Positions 35,672 to 44,641 of a stretch of DNA of 64,000 nt are shown in pieces. The notes beneath the pieces were generated by a model. That model worked only from the letters and a program-made list of their open reading frames with translations, was not told where the DNA came from and did not search any database. The DNA is taken from contig NZ_JADHDU010000003.1 in NCBI RefSeq assembly GCF_016820495.1, positions 434,367 to 498,366 of the forward strand. The letters are read 5' to 3'. Made by a program: the position numbers and the translations under genes. How positions within the stretch are numbered: the stretch's first letter is position 1; every line of letters begins with the position of its first letter. The stretch comes from Planococcus beigongshangi (GTDB lineage Bacteria; Bacillota; Bacilli; Bacillales_A; Planococcaceae).

Positions 35672-36631
35672 TCAATCTCTCTTCTTTAAACTATATTTTC
35701 TGGCTTTGGACTCTCCAGAAGTCTCAAATTCAAATTGCGATAACAGTCTGGTAGCGACGGATCTCGATTCCACCCCCGTCCAATCACGAAACACCTAATT
35801 CGTGATATGGGTGTCGATCAGCGAGAAATATTCACGGAGGGCGAATTTATGTGCCTGCCGGTCCCGGTGCCTGCAGCCGGGACATTGCCAGCTCTTCTTG
35901 ATTCGTTTCATTCCATACATCTGGTACTCGGAGCATTGGATGCCGGTTTGGATTTCACTCGGGTCAGTATAGTATTTACCACAAATGGGAGTTTTCTGGT
36001 AGGGGACTTGGCCGCTGAGAATCTGCTTTTTTATTTTCAGCAGTTTCGGCGGATCGGCTTCGAGGGGGAAAGCCTTTAGAATATGAAATAAATACTCAGG
36101 CATCTGGTAGACTTTGCAGAGGTAGTTGCTTTTGGGCCTGACAATAAATTCGCAGTTCTTTGCTGTGAACACGATTAAGCCGCTGACGGGCAGGTTGATC
36201 TTTTTCTGACCGAGCCATTTCGACAGGAAACGGGTATTCTTGTTTAACTGGATGCGGGGATCTTCCATCACCGCTTTTACGTTGCGGTCGTCGAAACGGT
36301 AGAACTCGCCGGTCTTTTCGTCGAAATGGATCTGGCCGCTGATGTTCTTGGAATCGATGATGATGGCGCAGCGCTCGGTCAGCAGCAGGCCGTCCATTTG
36401 AACTTTCCAGGAACCGATCGCCAAGCTGACATCCCACAGCACATGAAATTCTTCATCAGGATGAAATTCAACGAAACGTTTTCGCATCCGGTCTTCCCCG
36501 CGAATACCGGCACCAATTCGCCGCCGTTCGTCTTGCAGGTAATTTCGCTGCGAATGGACGGGTGGCAAACGGTCAATCAATGAACCGAGTGCTTCTTCCG
36601 CGCTTAGCAGTTCTAATTGTTCTTTGCCCAT
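35672..36631 (-). pseudogene. NERD nuclease-like protein, interrupted by an in-frame TAG
   Basis: Start ATG 36631 with AGGTG upstream. The intact part (to 35795, about 278 residues) has a NERD domain with GIRGEDRM, VQMDGLLL and IIIDSKNISGQI, the restriction-endonuclease-like core. The zinc ribbon has CSEY where CxxC is expected, then CPGC. A TAG at 35795-35797 ends it, but the frame continues 41 codons to TGA at 35672. The extra part (VFRDWTGVESRSVATRLLSQ...) aligns with the winged-helix end of the 52112 protein (KCREVLGVDDRRLVTRLLSD). The gene has thus lost its DNA-binding end, unless TAG is read through. Array B lies just downstream. Confidence 0.82.
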
Positions 36632-36643
36632 ATAACACCTCAT

Positions 36644-36665
36644 TTCAAGTAATACTTGAAGTATA
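36644..36665 (-). promoter_or_regulatory. NERD pseudogene promoter with perfect palindrome
   Basis: TTCAAGTA-A-TACTTGAA (36644-36660) is a perfect palindrome directly after a minus-strand -10 TATACT (36665-36660). It would cover the transcription start and could be an autoregulatory operator. The -35 is weak. Confidence 0.55.
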
Positions 36666-36737
36666 GCATTAGCCGGCGTTCCGGAATCGCCTTCTCCAAA
36701 ATATATTTTAAAGCTAATCAAAACCTCAGAATGCCTG

Positions 36738-36759
36738 GCATTTCGATGCAGCGAAATGC
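36738..36759. repeat. Small hairpin element, family C copy 4
   Basis: GCATTTCG-ATGCAG-CGAAATGC, 8-bp stem, upstream of the NERD pseudogene. Same arms as copy 2. Confidence 0.65.
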
Positions 36760-36910
36760 GATAAAACCGACTAGTGTGTTTTGTCTTCACAAGTCAATCC
36801 TCCACCCTTGACGCAGCAGCCTATTTGGATTACACTTCTATCTTGGCTCACCTGAATTTATTCAGAAAGAGCGGGTAGGGAGAGGGCTAATTTAATAGAA
36901 GGTTATCTAT

Positions 36911-38209
36911 ATGCATAAATGGATGGACCGGTTTTTCGGTCTTAAAGAAAATGGCACATCGGTAAAAACCGAGTTATTGGCAGGCTTGATCGGCTTCTTT
37001 ACGGTGGTTTATATCATCGCGGTCAATTCGCTGATCCTGTCGGAATCCGGTATGCCGATCGAAGCGGCGATCATCGCAACGATTGCGGCGTCAGTTTTCG
37101 GTGCACTGGTCATGGGATTTTGGGCGAATGTCCCGATCCTGCTGATTCCGGGTATGGGCATCAACGCGCTGTTTTCGTATACTTTGGTGCAGGCGATGGG
37201 GCTCACATGGCAGGAAGCGCTCGCGGTCGTCTTTGTGTCGGGTGCGATTTTTGTAATCGTCGCATTTACACGTTTTGCGAAAATGCTGAACGATGCAGTG
37301 CCGCATTCGCTGAAGGAAGCGATAACGATCGGGCTTGGGCTTTTCCTGATGCTGTTGGGCCTTGAAAAAGGCGGAATCGTCATCAACGGCGAAGGCGCAA
37401 TCCTGGCGCTCGGTTCGCTTTCCGATCCGCAGGTGCTTGCGACTGCGCTGACATTCATCATCGCGATCATCCTGTTTATCCGCAACGTGCCGGGGAATTT
37501 TCTGATCACGATCGTGGCCGGAACAGTCATCGCCATTTCTTTTGGCATGATTGACTTCAGTCAGTTGGATGAACCTGCGATGAGCGCTTCAGAAGCGTTT
37601 GCCGGATTCGGTGCGTTGAGTTTCTCAAGTTTCCTGACGATGGGGTTCTGGGTTGCTGTATTCTCGCTGACGATGGTCTTAGTGTTTGAGAACATCGGCC
37701 TCGTCCATGGGCAGGTCAATTTCATCGATCGTCCCGAGAAATACAGCCGCGCATTCCAAGCGACTTCCATCAGTTCGATGGCATCTGGCCTGTTCGGCAC
37801 GAGCCCGACTGTCGCAAGTGTAGAAACGCTTTCCGGCATGGCTGCAGGAGGCCGTACCGGACTGACTGCGCTCACGACCGGCTCCCTGTTTGTTGCCGCC
37901 GCATTTTTTATTCCTGTCATCAAATTGATCCCGGACAGCGCAATTGCGCCGATCCTGATCATCATTGGCGGGCTGATGCTGCAGAACATCAAGGATCTTG
38001 ATATGAAAGACATGAGCGAAAGTTTTCCGGCTTTGCTGATCATCGTCCTCATTCCGTTCACATACAGTATCGCTGACGGCATTGCCATCGGCTTTATCGT
38101 GTATCCGGTTCTGAAGGCCGGTCTCGGCAAATGGCGCGAAGTCACACCGACGCTCTACATCATCGCCGCGTTGTTCCTGCTGAATTACATTTTCCAGATC
38201 ATCGGCTGA
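36911..38209 (+). CDS. AzgA-type purine permease (hypoxanthine/guanine/adenine, PbuG/PbuO-like)
   Basis: A 432-residue NCS2-related AzgA transporter with about 12-14 segments. Signature parts are RFFGLKENGTSVKTELLAGLIGFFTVVYIIAVN at the N-terminus and GTSPTVASVETLSGMAAGGRTGLTAL in the middle. It imports purine bases with protons. Unlike pbuG of B. subtilis, no guanine riboswitch could be recognised in the 120 bp upstream. Single gene with its own terminator. Confidence 0.9.
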   Translation: MHKWMDRFFGLKENGTSVKTELLAGLIGFFTVVYIIAVNSLILSESGMPIEAAIIATIAASVFGALVMGFWANVPILLIPGMGINALFSYTLVQAMGLTWQEALAVVFVSGAIFVIVAFTRFAKMLNDAVPHSLKEAITIGLGLFLMLLGLEKGGIVINGEGAILALGSLSDPQVLATALTFIIAIILFIRNVPGNFLITIVAGTVIAISFGMIDFSQLDEPAMSASEAFAGFGALSFSSFLTMGFWVAVFSLTMVLVFENIGLVHGQVNFIDRPEKYSRAFQATSISSMASGLFGTSPTVASVETLSGMAAGGRTGLTALTTGSLFVAAAFFIPVIKLIPDSAIAPILIIIGGLMLQNIKDLDMKDMSESFPALLIIVLIPFTYSIADGIAIGFIVYPVLKAGLGKWREVTPTLYIIAALFLLNYIFQIIG

Positions 38210-38225
38210 CCGATGGCAATAAAGA

Positions 38226-38257
38226 AACGCACTTGCCGGATAGCAAGTGCGTTTTTT
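38226..38257 (+). terminator. Intrinsic terminator of the purine permease gene
   Basis: AACGCACTTGC and GCAAGTGCGTT arms then six T. Confidence 0.85.
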
Positions 38258-38314
38258 CATGGCGCCAGGCGTGCTATACTAGTATCAACAGCAACTGAAA
38301 GGAACGGATACAGT

Positions 38315-38500
38315 ATGAAATATACCAAATCAAAGATGGAGACTCTTGTCAGTGAAAATCCTGAACTGAAGAAACGTTTGAAAACACTTATGAAGGATAT
38401 GGAACTCGAAAAGAATTTTGCCCTGAAAGCACTTTATCATTCTGAAGTGACGGATAATGGCCCCTATCAATCAGCCTATCAGGACCTCGACTTGCTCTAA
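38315..38500 (+). CDS. Small charged protein of unknown function
   Basis: A 61-residue protein; ATG 38315 with AAAGGAA about 9 bp upstream. It is rich in Lys and Glu and predicted helical (MKYTKSKMETLVSENPELKKRLKTLMKDMELEKNFALKAL in two pieces by eye), with no membrane segment or Cys. I do not recognise a family. The good ribosome binding site, codon use and short 3' hairpin support a real gene. An upstream in-frame ATG at 38213 overlaps the preceding terminator and is unlikely. Confidence 0.6.
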   Translation: MKYTKSKMETLVSENPELKKRLKTLMKDMELEKNFALKALYHSEVTDNGPYQSAYQDLDLL

Positions 38501-38518
38501 GGAGTGGGTCTTTTTTTA
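38483..38518 (+). terminator. Weak terminator after the small protein gene
   Basis: GACC-x3-ACT and AGT-x-GGTC arms around the stop codon followed by seven T. The stem is imperfect. Confidence 0.4.
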
Positions 38519-38559
38519 TAGAGTAAAAGTCCATTACCAGCTCAAGTACTGAAAATCTC

Positions 38560-38882
38560 TTCATCATCCATATTTGAGAAATTCTTCTCGCGTTGAAGTG
38601 GTTTCCAAAAGCGAACTCGGACGAACCTTCGTCCGAGTTGGTGCCGGGCGCTACGCTGAAACTGTAAGGAGACTTTTTTCCTTCACTTCAAATTAAAGAA
38701 GTGGACCTTAAGCAAAGGTGCGGCTCAGGAGCAGGCGAATGCCGACTGGAGCAATAAGACGAGTGCCGTTCTCGGCTTATTGTGGGAAGCAAGGTACGCC
38801 AAACACGGATGGCGTACCTTTGCGACGAGCGCAGCGGTGGAGCATAATCTTTGCACTGTCCATAGCGCCGAAGCGATATTTC
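38560..38882. repeat. Interspersed repeat family A, copy 2, with several perfect hairpins
   Basis: No gene lies between 38501 and 38963. The element has a 12-bp perfect stem at 38614-38639 (AACTCGGACGAA arm), a stem at 38753-38781 and AAGGTACGCC/GGCGTACCTT at 38791-38820. It shares GAGCAGGCGAATGCCGAC, TTTGCGACGA, GGAGCATAATCTTTGCACTG and AGCGCCGAAGCG blocks with copy 1. The hairpin sequences are particular to this copy. Confidence 0.7.
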
Positions 38883-38963
38883 TATTATTTCTTTAGGTTA
38901 CTTATTTAGAAATATAATAAAGTAAATAAAAACATCCCAGACAAAGTCATCTGGGAGGTTCCA

Positions 38964-39875
38964 CTATCTTCTCGCCGCCTGTGCATCCAGCCAGTGCTGC
39001 CAGTCTTCATAGGTGGTGCCGATATAGTGTTTATGCGCTGTATTTTCTGTGCAGCCAAAGCCGCGGCCGCCGATCGCAAACTGCAGATCAGGCTTAGCTT
39101 CAGTTAAGGTGCTGATATATTTTTCGGCTGTCGGCAGCAATCGTTCGTGGCCGATCGACATGCAGACCAATTCGAAATCCTGTTTTTCGACCAGTTCACC
39201 CAGGCCTTCGAGCGGTGTGTCCGGGCCGATATAAGCTACTGGATAACCGTTTTCCCGTAGGAATAACGTGAACAGCAGGAGGCCGAGCTGATGATGTTCG
39301 CCGCTTGGGCAGAACGCCAGCGTTTTCGGCAGCGCATCGTTGGTCGGGAAAACACGGAAAAATTGCGTGAACCGCTGCAGCATCATATGGCTCAGCATAT
39401 GCTCGTGTGCCACAGTGATGGTGCCGTTTTCCCATTCTTCCCCGATACGGACCATAAACGGTGCCAATATGGAGAAGAACACTGTCCGGTAATGGAACAT
39501 TGAAAAATTCAGGTCCATTAAATACTGGAAACGTTCGCTGTCCATTTCCGCACCTGCATTATACAGTTCTTCAATCTGTTTTTGGTATTGATCGGAACCT
39601 TCAGCCGACGGAGGGAATTCTGCGGCGGATTTGACGAACTTCTTGCGCGATGCGTGTAATTGCTTGACCGCTTCGCTGATTTTGATGCCGTTGTCCTGGA
39701 CCTGGATTTTCAGCCACTTCAAGTCCTCCAGATTCTGGTCTGAATACAGGCGGTGGCCTGATTCTGTCCGGGCTGGAGTAATTGCATTATACCGGGTTTC
39801 CCACGAACGGATCGTCACTTTCGGCATATCGAGGATCTTGGCAGCAGCTTTTATATTGTACATGGCATGACCCAC
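38964..39875 (-). CDS. MerR-family regulator with B12-binding domain (CarH/LitR-like)
   Basis: A 303-residue protein (ATG 39875; ATG 39863 is possible). Residues 5-75 are a MerR-type winged helix (YNIKAAAKILDMPKVTIRSWETRYN). Residues 95-180 form the helical B12 cap with EEWENGTITVAHEHMLS, matching the Trp and Glu-His positions that contact adenosylcobalamin in CarH. The C-terminal cobalamin domain has EHHQLG (E-x-H-x-x-G, lower ligand His). CarH represses in the dark and falls off DNA in light. No carotenoid gene is nearby. It probably regulates itself through the site at 39891. Confidence 0.87.
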   Translation of the reverse strand: MGHAMYNIKAAAKILDMPKVTIRSWETRYNAITPARTESGHRLYSDQNLEDLKWLKIQVQDNGIKISEAVKQLHASRKKFVKSAAEFPPSAEGSDQYQKQIEELYNAGAEMDSERFQYLMDLNFSMFHYRTVFFSILAPFMVRIGEEWENGTITVAHEHMLSHMMLQRFTQFFRVFPTNDALPKTLAFCPSGEHHQLGLLLFTLFLRENGYPVAYIGPDTPLEGLGELVEKQDFELVCMSIGHERLLPTAEKYISTLTEAKPDLQFAIGGRGFGCTENTAHKHYIGTTYEDWQHWLDAQAARR

Positions 39876-39890
39876 ATTTCTATAAGTTAG

Positions 39891-39929
39891 TTGTATATTT
39901 ATTATACAAGTACCTATACCGCACGTAAA
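39891..39929 (-). promoter_or_regulatory. Promoter and operator of the B12-binding MerR gene
   Basis: On the minus strand TTTACG (39929-39924), 17 bp, TATAAT (39906-39901). The inverted repeat TTGTATA-N5-TATACAA (39891-39909) covers the -10, a fitting place for autorepression. Confidence 0.65.
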
Positions 39930-39990
39930 GCTTTAGGGTCAGGTACTGCTATATATGCCTTCATACAAATAAATTCGTTCATCCCGAAAC

Positions 39991-40024
39991 AAAAAGCAGG
40001 AGGAGCTGAGGCTCTTCCTGCTTT
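39991..40024 (-). terminator. Intrinsic terminator of MFS exporter 1
   Basis: AGCAGGAAGAGCC and GGAGGAGCTG-type arms pair over 40000-40022, with a T-run on the minus strand. Confidence 0.7.
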
Positions 40025-40028
40025 AACA

Positions 40029-41225
40029 TTATGCTTGGACAATTTTGGCTCCGCGTATACGGCTCCATGCCAGCGTGATGAAGATGGTGATGATCAGCAT
40101 GATCAACCCGAGGATGAACGGGAAAATGATGTTGATATCGTACAGCATGCCTGCGAGCAATGGACCCGCGACGTTCCCGATACTCATATAGGCATTGTTC
40201 ATACCCATGGCGAATCCGACTTCGCCTTCCGCCATTTTGGATATCAGCGTGTTCAGCACCGGACGAAGAATCGACGTCGCCAGGAAGATGATCAAAGAAA
40301 CACCGAAGAACATTGCGTAGCTGCCTGCAAACAGGGACAGCAGGAAACCGAGAGCCGCAACGCCGAGGAAGGAGACGAGAATCGCTACTTCACCAAAGCG
40401 GCGGACAATGCGGTCAACGATGAACAATTGTACGATGACACTGACGATGCCGGTTGCTGTGATCATGAATGCGATATCTTTTGCAGTGGACGCGAATTGA
40501 TTGTCCAGATACAGGCCGACAACGGATTCATAAGCGAGCAGGCCGAAACTCATAACAAGCGTGATGATCAAGGGGATGAAATACTGCTTTTTCGTGGAAG
40601 AAGCAATTTTCGCAAGCATTGATTCGGACGGGTCCATATCGATTGCGAGATCCGGATCCGCTTTTTCGGCATCGCTGTCTTTCAAAAGGACAAGCGAGAA
40701 GACGACCGCCCCAAGCGACACGAGGGCTGACACCAGAAACGGCAATTTCAGGCTGTAATCAGCAAGGAATCCGCCGATTCCCGGACCGACCACGATACCC
40801 AGGGACATCGCTGCTGATACAAGGCTTGTGCCTTTTGCCCGCTGATCGAAAGTCGTAATGTCGGCGATATAGGCGAAAATGGCCGGTACGAGCATCGCTG
40901 CACCGATTCCGCCGATAACACGTGAGAAGTAGAGGATCCAGATTGAATCAGAAGCATAGAAAACGAACATGGATAGCGTTAATCCGGCCAGTCCGTAGAT
41001 GATCATTTTGCGGCGGCCATATTGATCCGCCCATTTGCCGGCGATCGGCGAGAAGAAGAACTGGGCGGCAGCGAAAATGGCGATCATAAGACCGGCAGCC
41101 GTCCCTCCCTGGTTGATCGATTCCAGGTACGAAGGAAGAATCGGGATGATGATCCCGAAACTGGCGATGGCAATAAACATATTGATCATCAGGATGATGA
41201 TTTTTTTGCGTTGATCTGCAGACAT
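40029..41225 (-). CDS. MFS drug exporter of the DHA1 (Bmr/NorA-like) family, copy 1
   Basis: A 398-residue, 12-segment MFS protein. N-terminal SFGIIIPILPSYLES, motif A GKWADQYGRRKMI and motif C-like GIVVGPGIGGFLADYS fit the proton-driven drug exporters. It is a clear paralogue of the next gene (41467-42702) along its whole length, so the pair arose by tandem duplication. Substrates unknown. Its promoter lies about 175 bp upstream. Confidence 0.87.
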   Translation of the reverse strand: MSADQRKKIIILMINMFIAIASFGIIIPILPSYLESINQGGTAAGLMIAIFAAAQFFFSPIAGKWADQYGRRKMIIYGLAGLTLSMFVFYASDSIWILYFSRVIGGIGAAMLVPAIFAYIADITTFDQRAKGTSLVSAAMSLGIVVGPGIGGFLADYSLKLPFLVSALVSLGAVVFSLVLLKDSDAEKADPDLAIDMDPSESMLAKIASSTKKQYFIPLIITLVMSFGLLAYESVVGLYLDNQFASTAKDIAFMITATGIVSVIVQLFIVDRIVRRFGEVAILVSFLGVAALGFLLSLFAGSYAMFFGVSLIIFLATSILRPVLNTLISKMAEGEVGFAMGMNNAYMSIGNVAGPLLAGMLYDINIIFPFILGLIMLIITIFITLAWSRIRGAKIVQA

Positions 41226-41402
41226 GGTAATCCTCTTTTCTGATTGTGTTAGTTGTTGCCTGTATGAGTTTCTTCTATATAATCCGGCAAATTGATTATG
41301 AAGGGGATGAATCTGGAATCGGTCGGTTTTCTGATGTTATGGAGCAAGCTGACACGTGCTTCAACTATTTCATGACCCGAAACGATTTACACTCAGATTT
41401 CC

Positions 41403-41431
41403 ATATTATGTCGGGGTTCTTTCGTTGTCAA
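41403..41431 (-). promoter_or_regulatory. Sigma-A promoter of MFS exporter 1
   Basis: On the minus strand TTGACA (41431-41426), 17-bp spacer, TAATAT (41408-41403). It implies a leader of about 175 nt with no recognisable riboswitch or leader peptide. Confidence 0.65.
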
Positions 41432-41455
41432 TTACTTGAACTTCAAACAAATGAA

Positions 41456-41486
41456 AAACTGAACCTTTAAGTTAAAGGTTCAGTTT
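41456..41486. terminator. Terminator overlapping the end of MFS exporter 2
   Basis: AAACTGAACCTTT-AAGTT-AAAGGTTCAGTTT is a near-perfect hairpin that includes the stop codon of the 41467-42702 gene. Confidence 0.65.
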
Positions 41487-42702
41487 CAGGGTTTTCAACG
41501 GCACTTGAAGGCGCCATTGATTTTGCGTTATTGGTCTTGCGCCAAGCCATCGCGATGGACAATGTCACCACTAGTAAGCCGAGGCCAAGGATGAATGGAT
41601 AGTTGATGTTGACATCAAACAGCATACCTGCAGAAATCGGGCCAAGGACGTTTCCAAGGCTCATGTATGCAGTGGCCATACCCATGGCAAAACCGATTTC
41701 ACCGGCGGCCATTTTAGAGACGAGAATATTGAGCACCGGACGGAGAATCGCCATTGCCAGGAAAATGACAAGGGATACACCGAAGAAGGCGCCGTAGCTG
41801 CCGGCTGCAAGGGACAACAGGAAACCGGCCGTCGCTAAACCTAAAAATGCGATCATCGTCTTGACTTCACCGAATCGGCGGACGAGGCGGTCGACGACGA
41901 AGAATTGCACTGTGACACTGACGATGCCTGTTGCGGTTATCATCATCGCGATATCGGACGAGGTCGAGCCGTATTGGGTGGTCAAATACATGCCGATGAC
42001 GGATTCATACGCGACAAGTCCGAAACTCATGATGAAAATGATCAGCAACGGAATGAAGTAAGGCATGCGGGTCGAGCGGCCGATCTGCTCCAGCATCGAC
42101 TCGTCTTTTGAAAATTCTGCTGCCTGTTTTTGGCTTTCAGCTGTAGAGCTGATTTCCTTCAGCATGATCAAAGAGAAAACCATGGCGCTGAATGTCACTC
42201 CTGCAGCGATCAAAAAAGGCAATTTCAGACTGATGTCTGCCAGGAATCCGCCGAACCCGGGTCCGATTACGAGACCGAGCGACATGGAAGCCGTCACGAG
42301 GCCGGTTCCTTTCGCGCGCTGGGCTGCTGTCGTGATACCTGCTACATAGGTGAAGACGCCGGGAATCAGGAAAGCGTCGCCGATCCCGCCGACTACCCGC
42401 GATGCATAAATGACCCAGATGGAATCCGTGGAGTAGAACATCAGCATGGAAATTGTAAGGAGTGCGAGACCGAGAATGATCACTTTGCGGGGACCGTATT
42501 TATCGGCCCAGCTGCCGCCGAGCGGTGAGAATAAGAGCTGCGCCCCTGCAAAGATAGCGATTAAGAGGCCGGCAGCCGTGCCGCCCTGTCCGATTGATAC
42601 GAGATAAGCGGGAAGAATAGGGACGACAATTCCGAAACTTGCTATAGCAATAAACATATTGATCATCAATATAGACATTTTTTTACGTTGGTTCTTAGAC
42701 AA
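41467..42702 (-). CDS. MFS drug exporter of the DHA1 family, copy 2
   Basis: A 411-residue paralogue of the 40029-41225 protein: same N-terminus (QRKKMSILMINMFIAIASFGIVVPILPAYLVSIGQGGTAAG, in two pieces), motif A WADKYGPRK and motif C GLVIGPGFGGFLADIS. In motif A the usual second arginine position reads GPRK rather than GRRK. The C-terminal tail is longer and polar. Each copy has its own promoter and terminator, so the duplicates can be regulated separately. Confidence 0.87.
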   Translation of the reverse strand: MSKNQRKKMSILMINMFIAIASFGIVVPILPAYLVSIGQGGTAAGLLIAIFAGAQLLFSPLGGSWADKYGPRKVIILGLALLTISMLMFYSTDSIWVIYASRVVGGIGDAFLIPGVFTYVAGITTAAQRAKGTGLVTASMSLGLVIGPGFGGFLADISLKLPFLIAAGVTFSAMVFSLIMLKEISSTAESQKQAAEFSKDESMLEQIGRSTRMPYFIPLLIIFIMSFGLVAYESVIGMYLTTQYGSTSSDIAMMITATGIVSVTVQFFVVDRLVRRFGEVKTMIAFLGLATAGFLLSLAAGSYGAFFGVSLVIFLAMAILRPVLNILVSKMAAGEIGFAMGMATAYMSLGNVLGPISAGMLFDVNINYPFILGLGLLVVTLSIAMAWRKTNNAKSMAPSSAVENPETEPLT

Positions 42703-42731
42703 TTAAAAAATCCTTCTTTCAATAGGAAGTT

Positions 42732-42759
42732 ATTGTACAAACACGAATCGGTTTGACAA
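42732..42759 (-). promoter_or_regulatory. Sigma-A promoter of MFS exporter 2
   Basis: On the minus strand TTGTCA (42759-42754), 16 bp, TACAAT (42737-42732). The rest of the 360-bp gap to 43063 shows nothing further that I can identify. Confidence 0.6.
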
Positions 42760-43062
42760 CTTTTCATATATTATGATAGGAACCTGTTAAAGTCAATGGT
42801 TAAATCCTATATTTTTATCCTGAAATCAAAATGAAATATTATAGTATAAAAGGAATTTTCGCATAATTTTAGAAAGCTTGATATAGAGGGGTTTATTATT
42901 TGTTCAGGGCTTTTAATTATTGGAGGATACTGAAAAGGAATGGCGAATTTGTGAAGGGTAAGGGTCTGGTGAGTCACGTTGAAGGAATTTATTAAAGTGA
43001 GCATTTTTGGGGTATAGGAAAAGAAAGCAGCGGAAAATAATGGCAGGGAAGGTGTGGGTTAG

Positions 43063-44562
43063 ATGGATAAACGGTTTGATCGCATCAAAGCGGAGGATCT
43101 GCAGGAGCGTGTGGTAAGTGCCGAAGAGGCGGCGTCCTGGATAGGGGACGGCATGACGCTTGGGCTCAGCGGATTTACTCAGGCAGGCGATGCCAAAGCA
43201 GTGCCGCTTGCACTCGCAAAACGCGCTGAAACGGAAACATTTAAAGTGAATGTCTTTACCGGGGCTTCTCTCGGTTCCAATATCGATACGGTTTTTGCCG
43301 AAGCGGGTATTGTCCGTAAACGTCTGCCGTTCCAATCGGATCCGGTGATGAGGCGGAAGATCAATGCGGGTGAAATCTTTTACACGGATCACCATTTATC
43401 GCATACGGCTGAATGGATTCGCGATGGCTTACTGACGCCGATCGATTTTGCCATCATCGAAGCGATTTCCATCACAAAAGACGGCATGATCATCCCGACA
43501 ACCTCTGTCGGCAATTCGGCAATCTTCGTCAAACACGCGAGAAATGTCATTGTGGAGATCAATACGGAACAGCCGGAGCGCCTTTACCGCCTCCATGATA
43601 TATACGATACCGGCAAACACGAAGGCAGGCAGCCGATTTATCTGACGCACGTGGCCGATCGCGTGGGAACGACCGGGATTCCCGTGGATCCGGATAAAAT
43701 CCGGGGCATCGTCTTTACGGACCAGGTCGATTCGCCGTCCAAAATCATGCCGCCTGATGGAGGAACAGAGGCCATCGCCTCCCATCTGCTTGAATTGCTG
43801 CGGTCGGAAATACGGGCAGGCAGATTGTCGGAAAAGCTGGCACCGCTCCAGTCAGGTGTCGGTTCAGTCGCCAACTCGGCGCTGCATGGGCTGATCGATT
43901 CAGAATTCCACGACCTTGAGATGTATTCGGAAGTGCTGCAGGATGCCGTGTTCGATTTGATCGATGCGGATAAACTGCGGTTTGCCTCGGGCTCAGCCAT
44001 CACGCTGTCGCCTGAAAAGATGAAGCAGGTCTATTCGAATTTCGGCAAATATGAAGATAAAATTGTGCTGCGCCCGCAGGAAATCACGAATCATCCCGGC
44101 ATCATCCGGCGGCTGGGTTTGATTGCGGTCAATACGGCCCTCGAATTTGATATTTACGGCAACGTCAACTCGACGCACGTGTCGGGCACGAAAATGATGA
44201 ATGGCATCGGCGGCTCCGGCGACTTTGCCCGCAATGCGCGCCTGTCGATATTTGTTACGAAAGCGACAGCTAAAAACGGGACCATTTCAAGTGTCGTGCC
44301 GTTTGTGACCCATGTGGATCATACCGAACATGATGTGGATGTGCTCATCACCGAATTCGGCTACGCGGACCTGCGCGGTCTGGCACCGAGGGAGCGGGCC
44401 GCACTCATCATTGAAAATTGCGCCGATCCGGCTTACCGTGAACAATTGCGGGATTATTATGCCGAAGCACTGACACGCGGCGGCCAGACGCCACACGTCC
44501 TTGAAAAGGCATTTTCGTGGCATCAGCGCCTGGCGAATACGGGCAGCATGCTCGAAGACTGA
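43063..44562 (+). CDS. Acetyl-CoA hydrolase/CoA-transferase family protein, copy 1
   Basis: A 499-residue class I CoA-transferase of the acetyl-CoA hydrolase/succinyl-CoA:acetate type (Ach1/Cat1-like). Motifs include GMTLGLSGFTQAGDAKAVP, the GxGG-type loop GTKMMNGIGGSGDFARNA and VVPFVTHVDHTEHDVDVLITEFGYADLRG with the active-site Glu. It moves CoA between short acids in the cytosol, probably helping acetate or succinate use. A LytTR regulator follows, then a second copy with about the same sequence along its length. Confidence 0.87.
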   Translation: MDKRFDRIKAEDLQERVVSAEEAASWIGDGMTLGLSGFTQAGDAKAVPLALAKRAETETFKVNVFTGASLGSNIDTVFAEAGIVRKRLPFQSDPVMRRKINAGEIFYTDHHLSHTAEWIRDGLLTPIDFAIIEAISITKDGMIIPTTSVGNSAIFVKHARNVIVEINTEQPERLYRLHDIYDTGKHEGRQPIYLTHVADRVGTTGIPVDPDKIRGIVFTDQVDSPSKIMPPDGGTEAIASHLLELLRSEIRAGRLSEKLAPLQSGVGSVANSALHGLIDSEFHDLEMYSEVLQDAVFDLIDADKLRFASGSAITLSPEKMKQVYSNFGKYEDKIVLRPQEITNHPGIIRRLGLIAVNTALEFDIYGNVNSTHVSGTKMMNGIGGSGDFARNARLSIFVTKATAKNGTISSVVPFVTHVDHTEHDVDVLITEFGYADLRGLAPRERAALIIENCADPAYREQLRDYYAEALTRGGQTPHVLEKAFSWHQRLANTGSMLED

Positions 44563-44641
44563 GCGATTCCGGCGGAGAATTCACCTGTAAACATTGAAAA
44601 TACATTATAATAAAGCCATCAGCATATACAGGAGGATTCTT

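Noticed and set aside
36791-36910. Purine riboswitch before the AzgA permease
   Set aside because: No paired loop-loop core or conserved TATA/CC junction could be found in the 120-bp gap.
39891-40622. 243-codon plus-strand frame opposite MFS exporter 1
   Set aside because: Starts in the MerR promoter and reads antisense through a well-formed transporter; Asp/Gln-rich composition.
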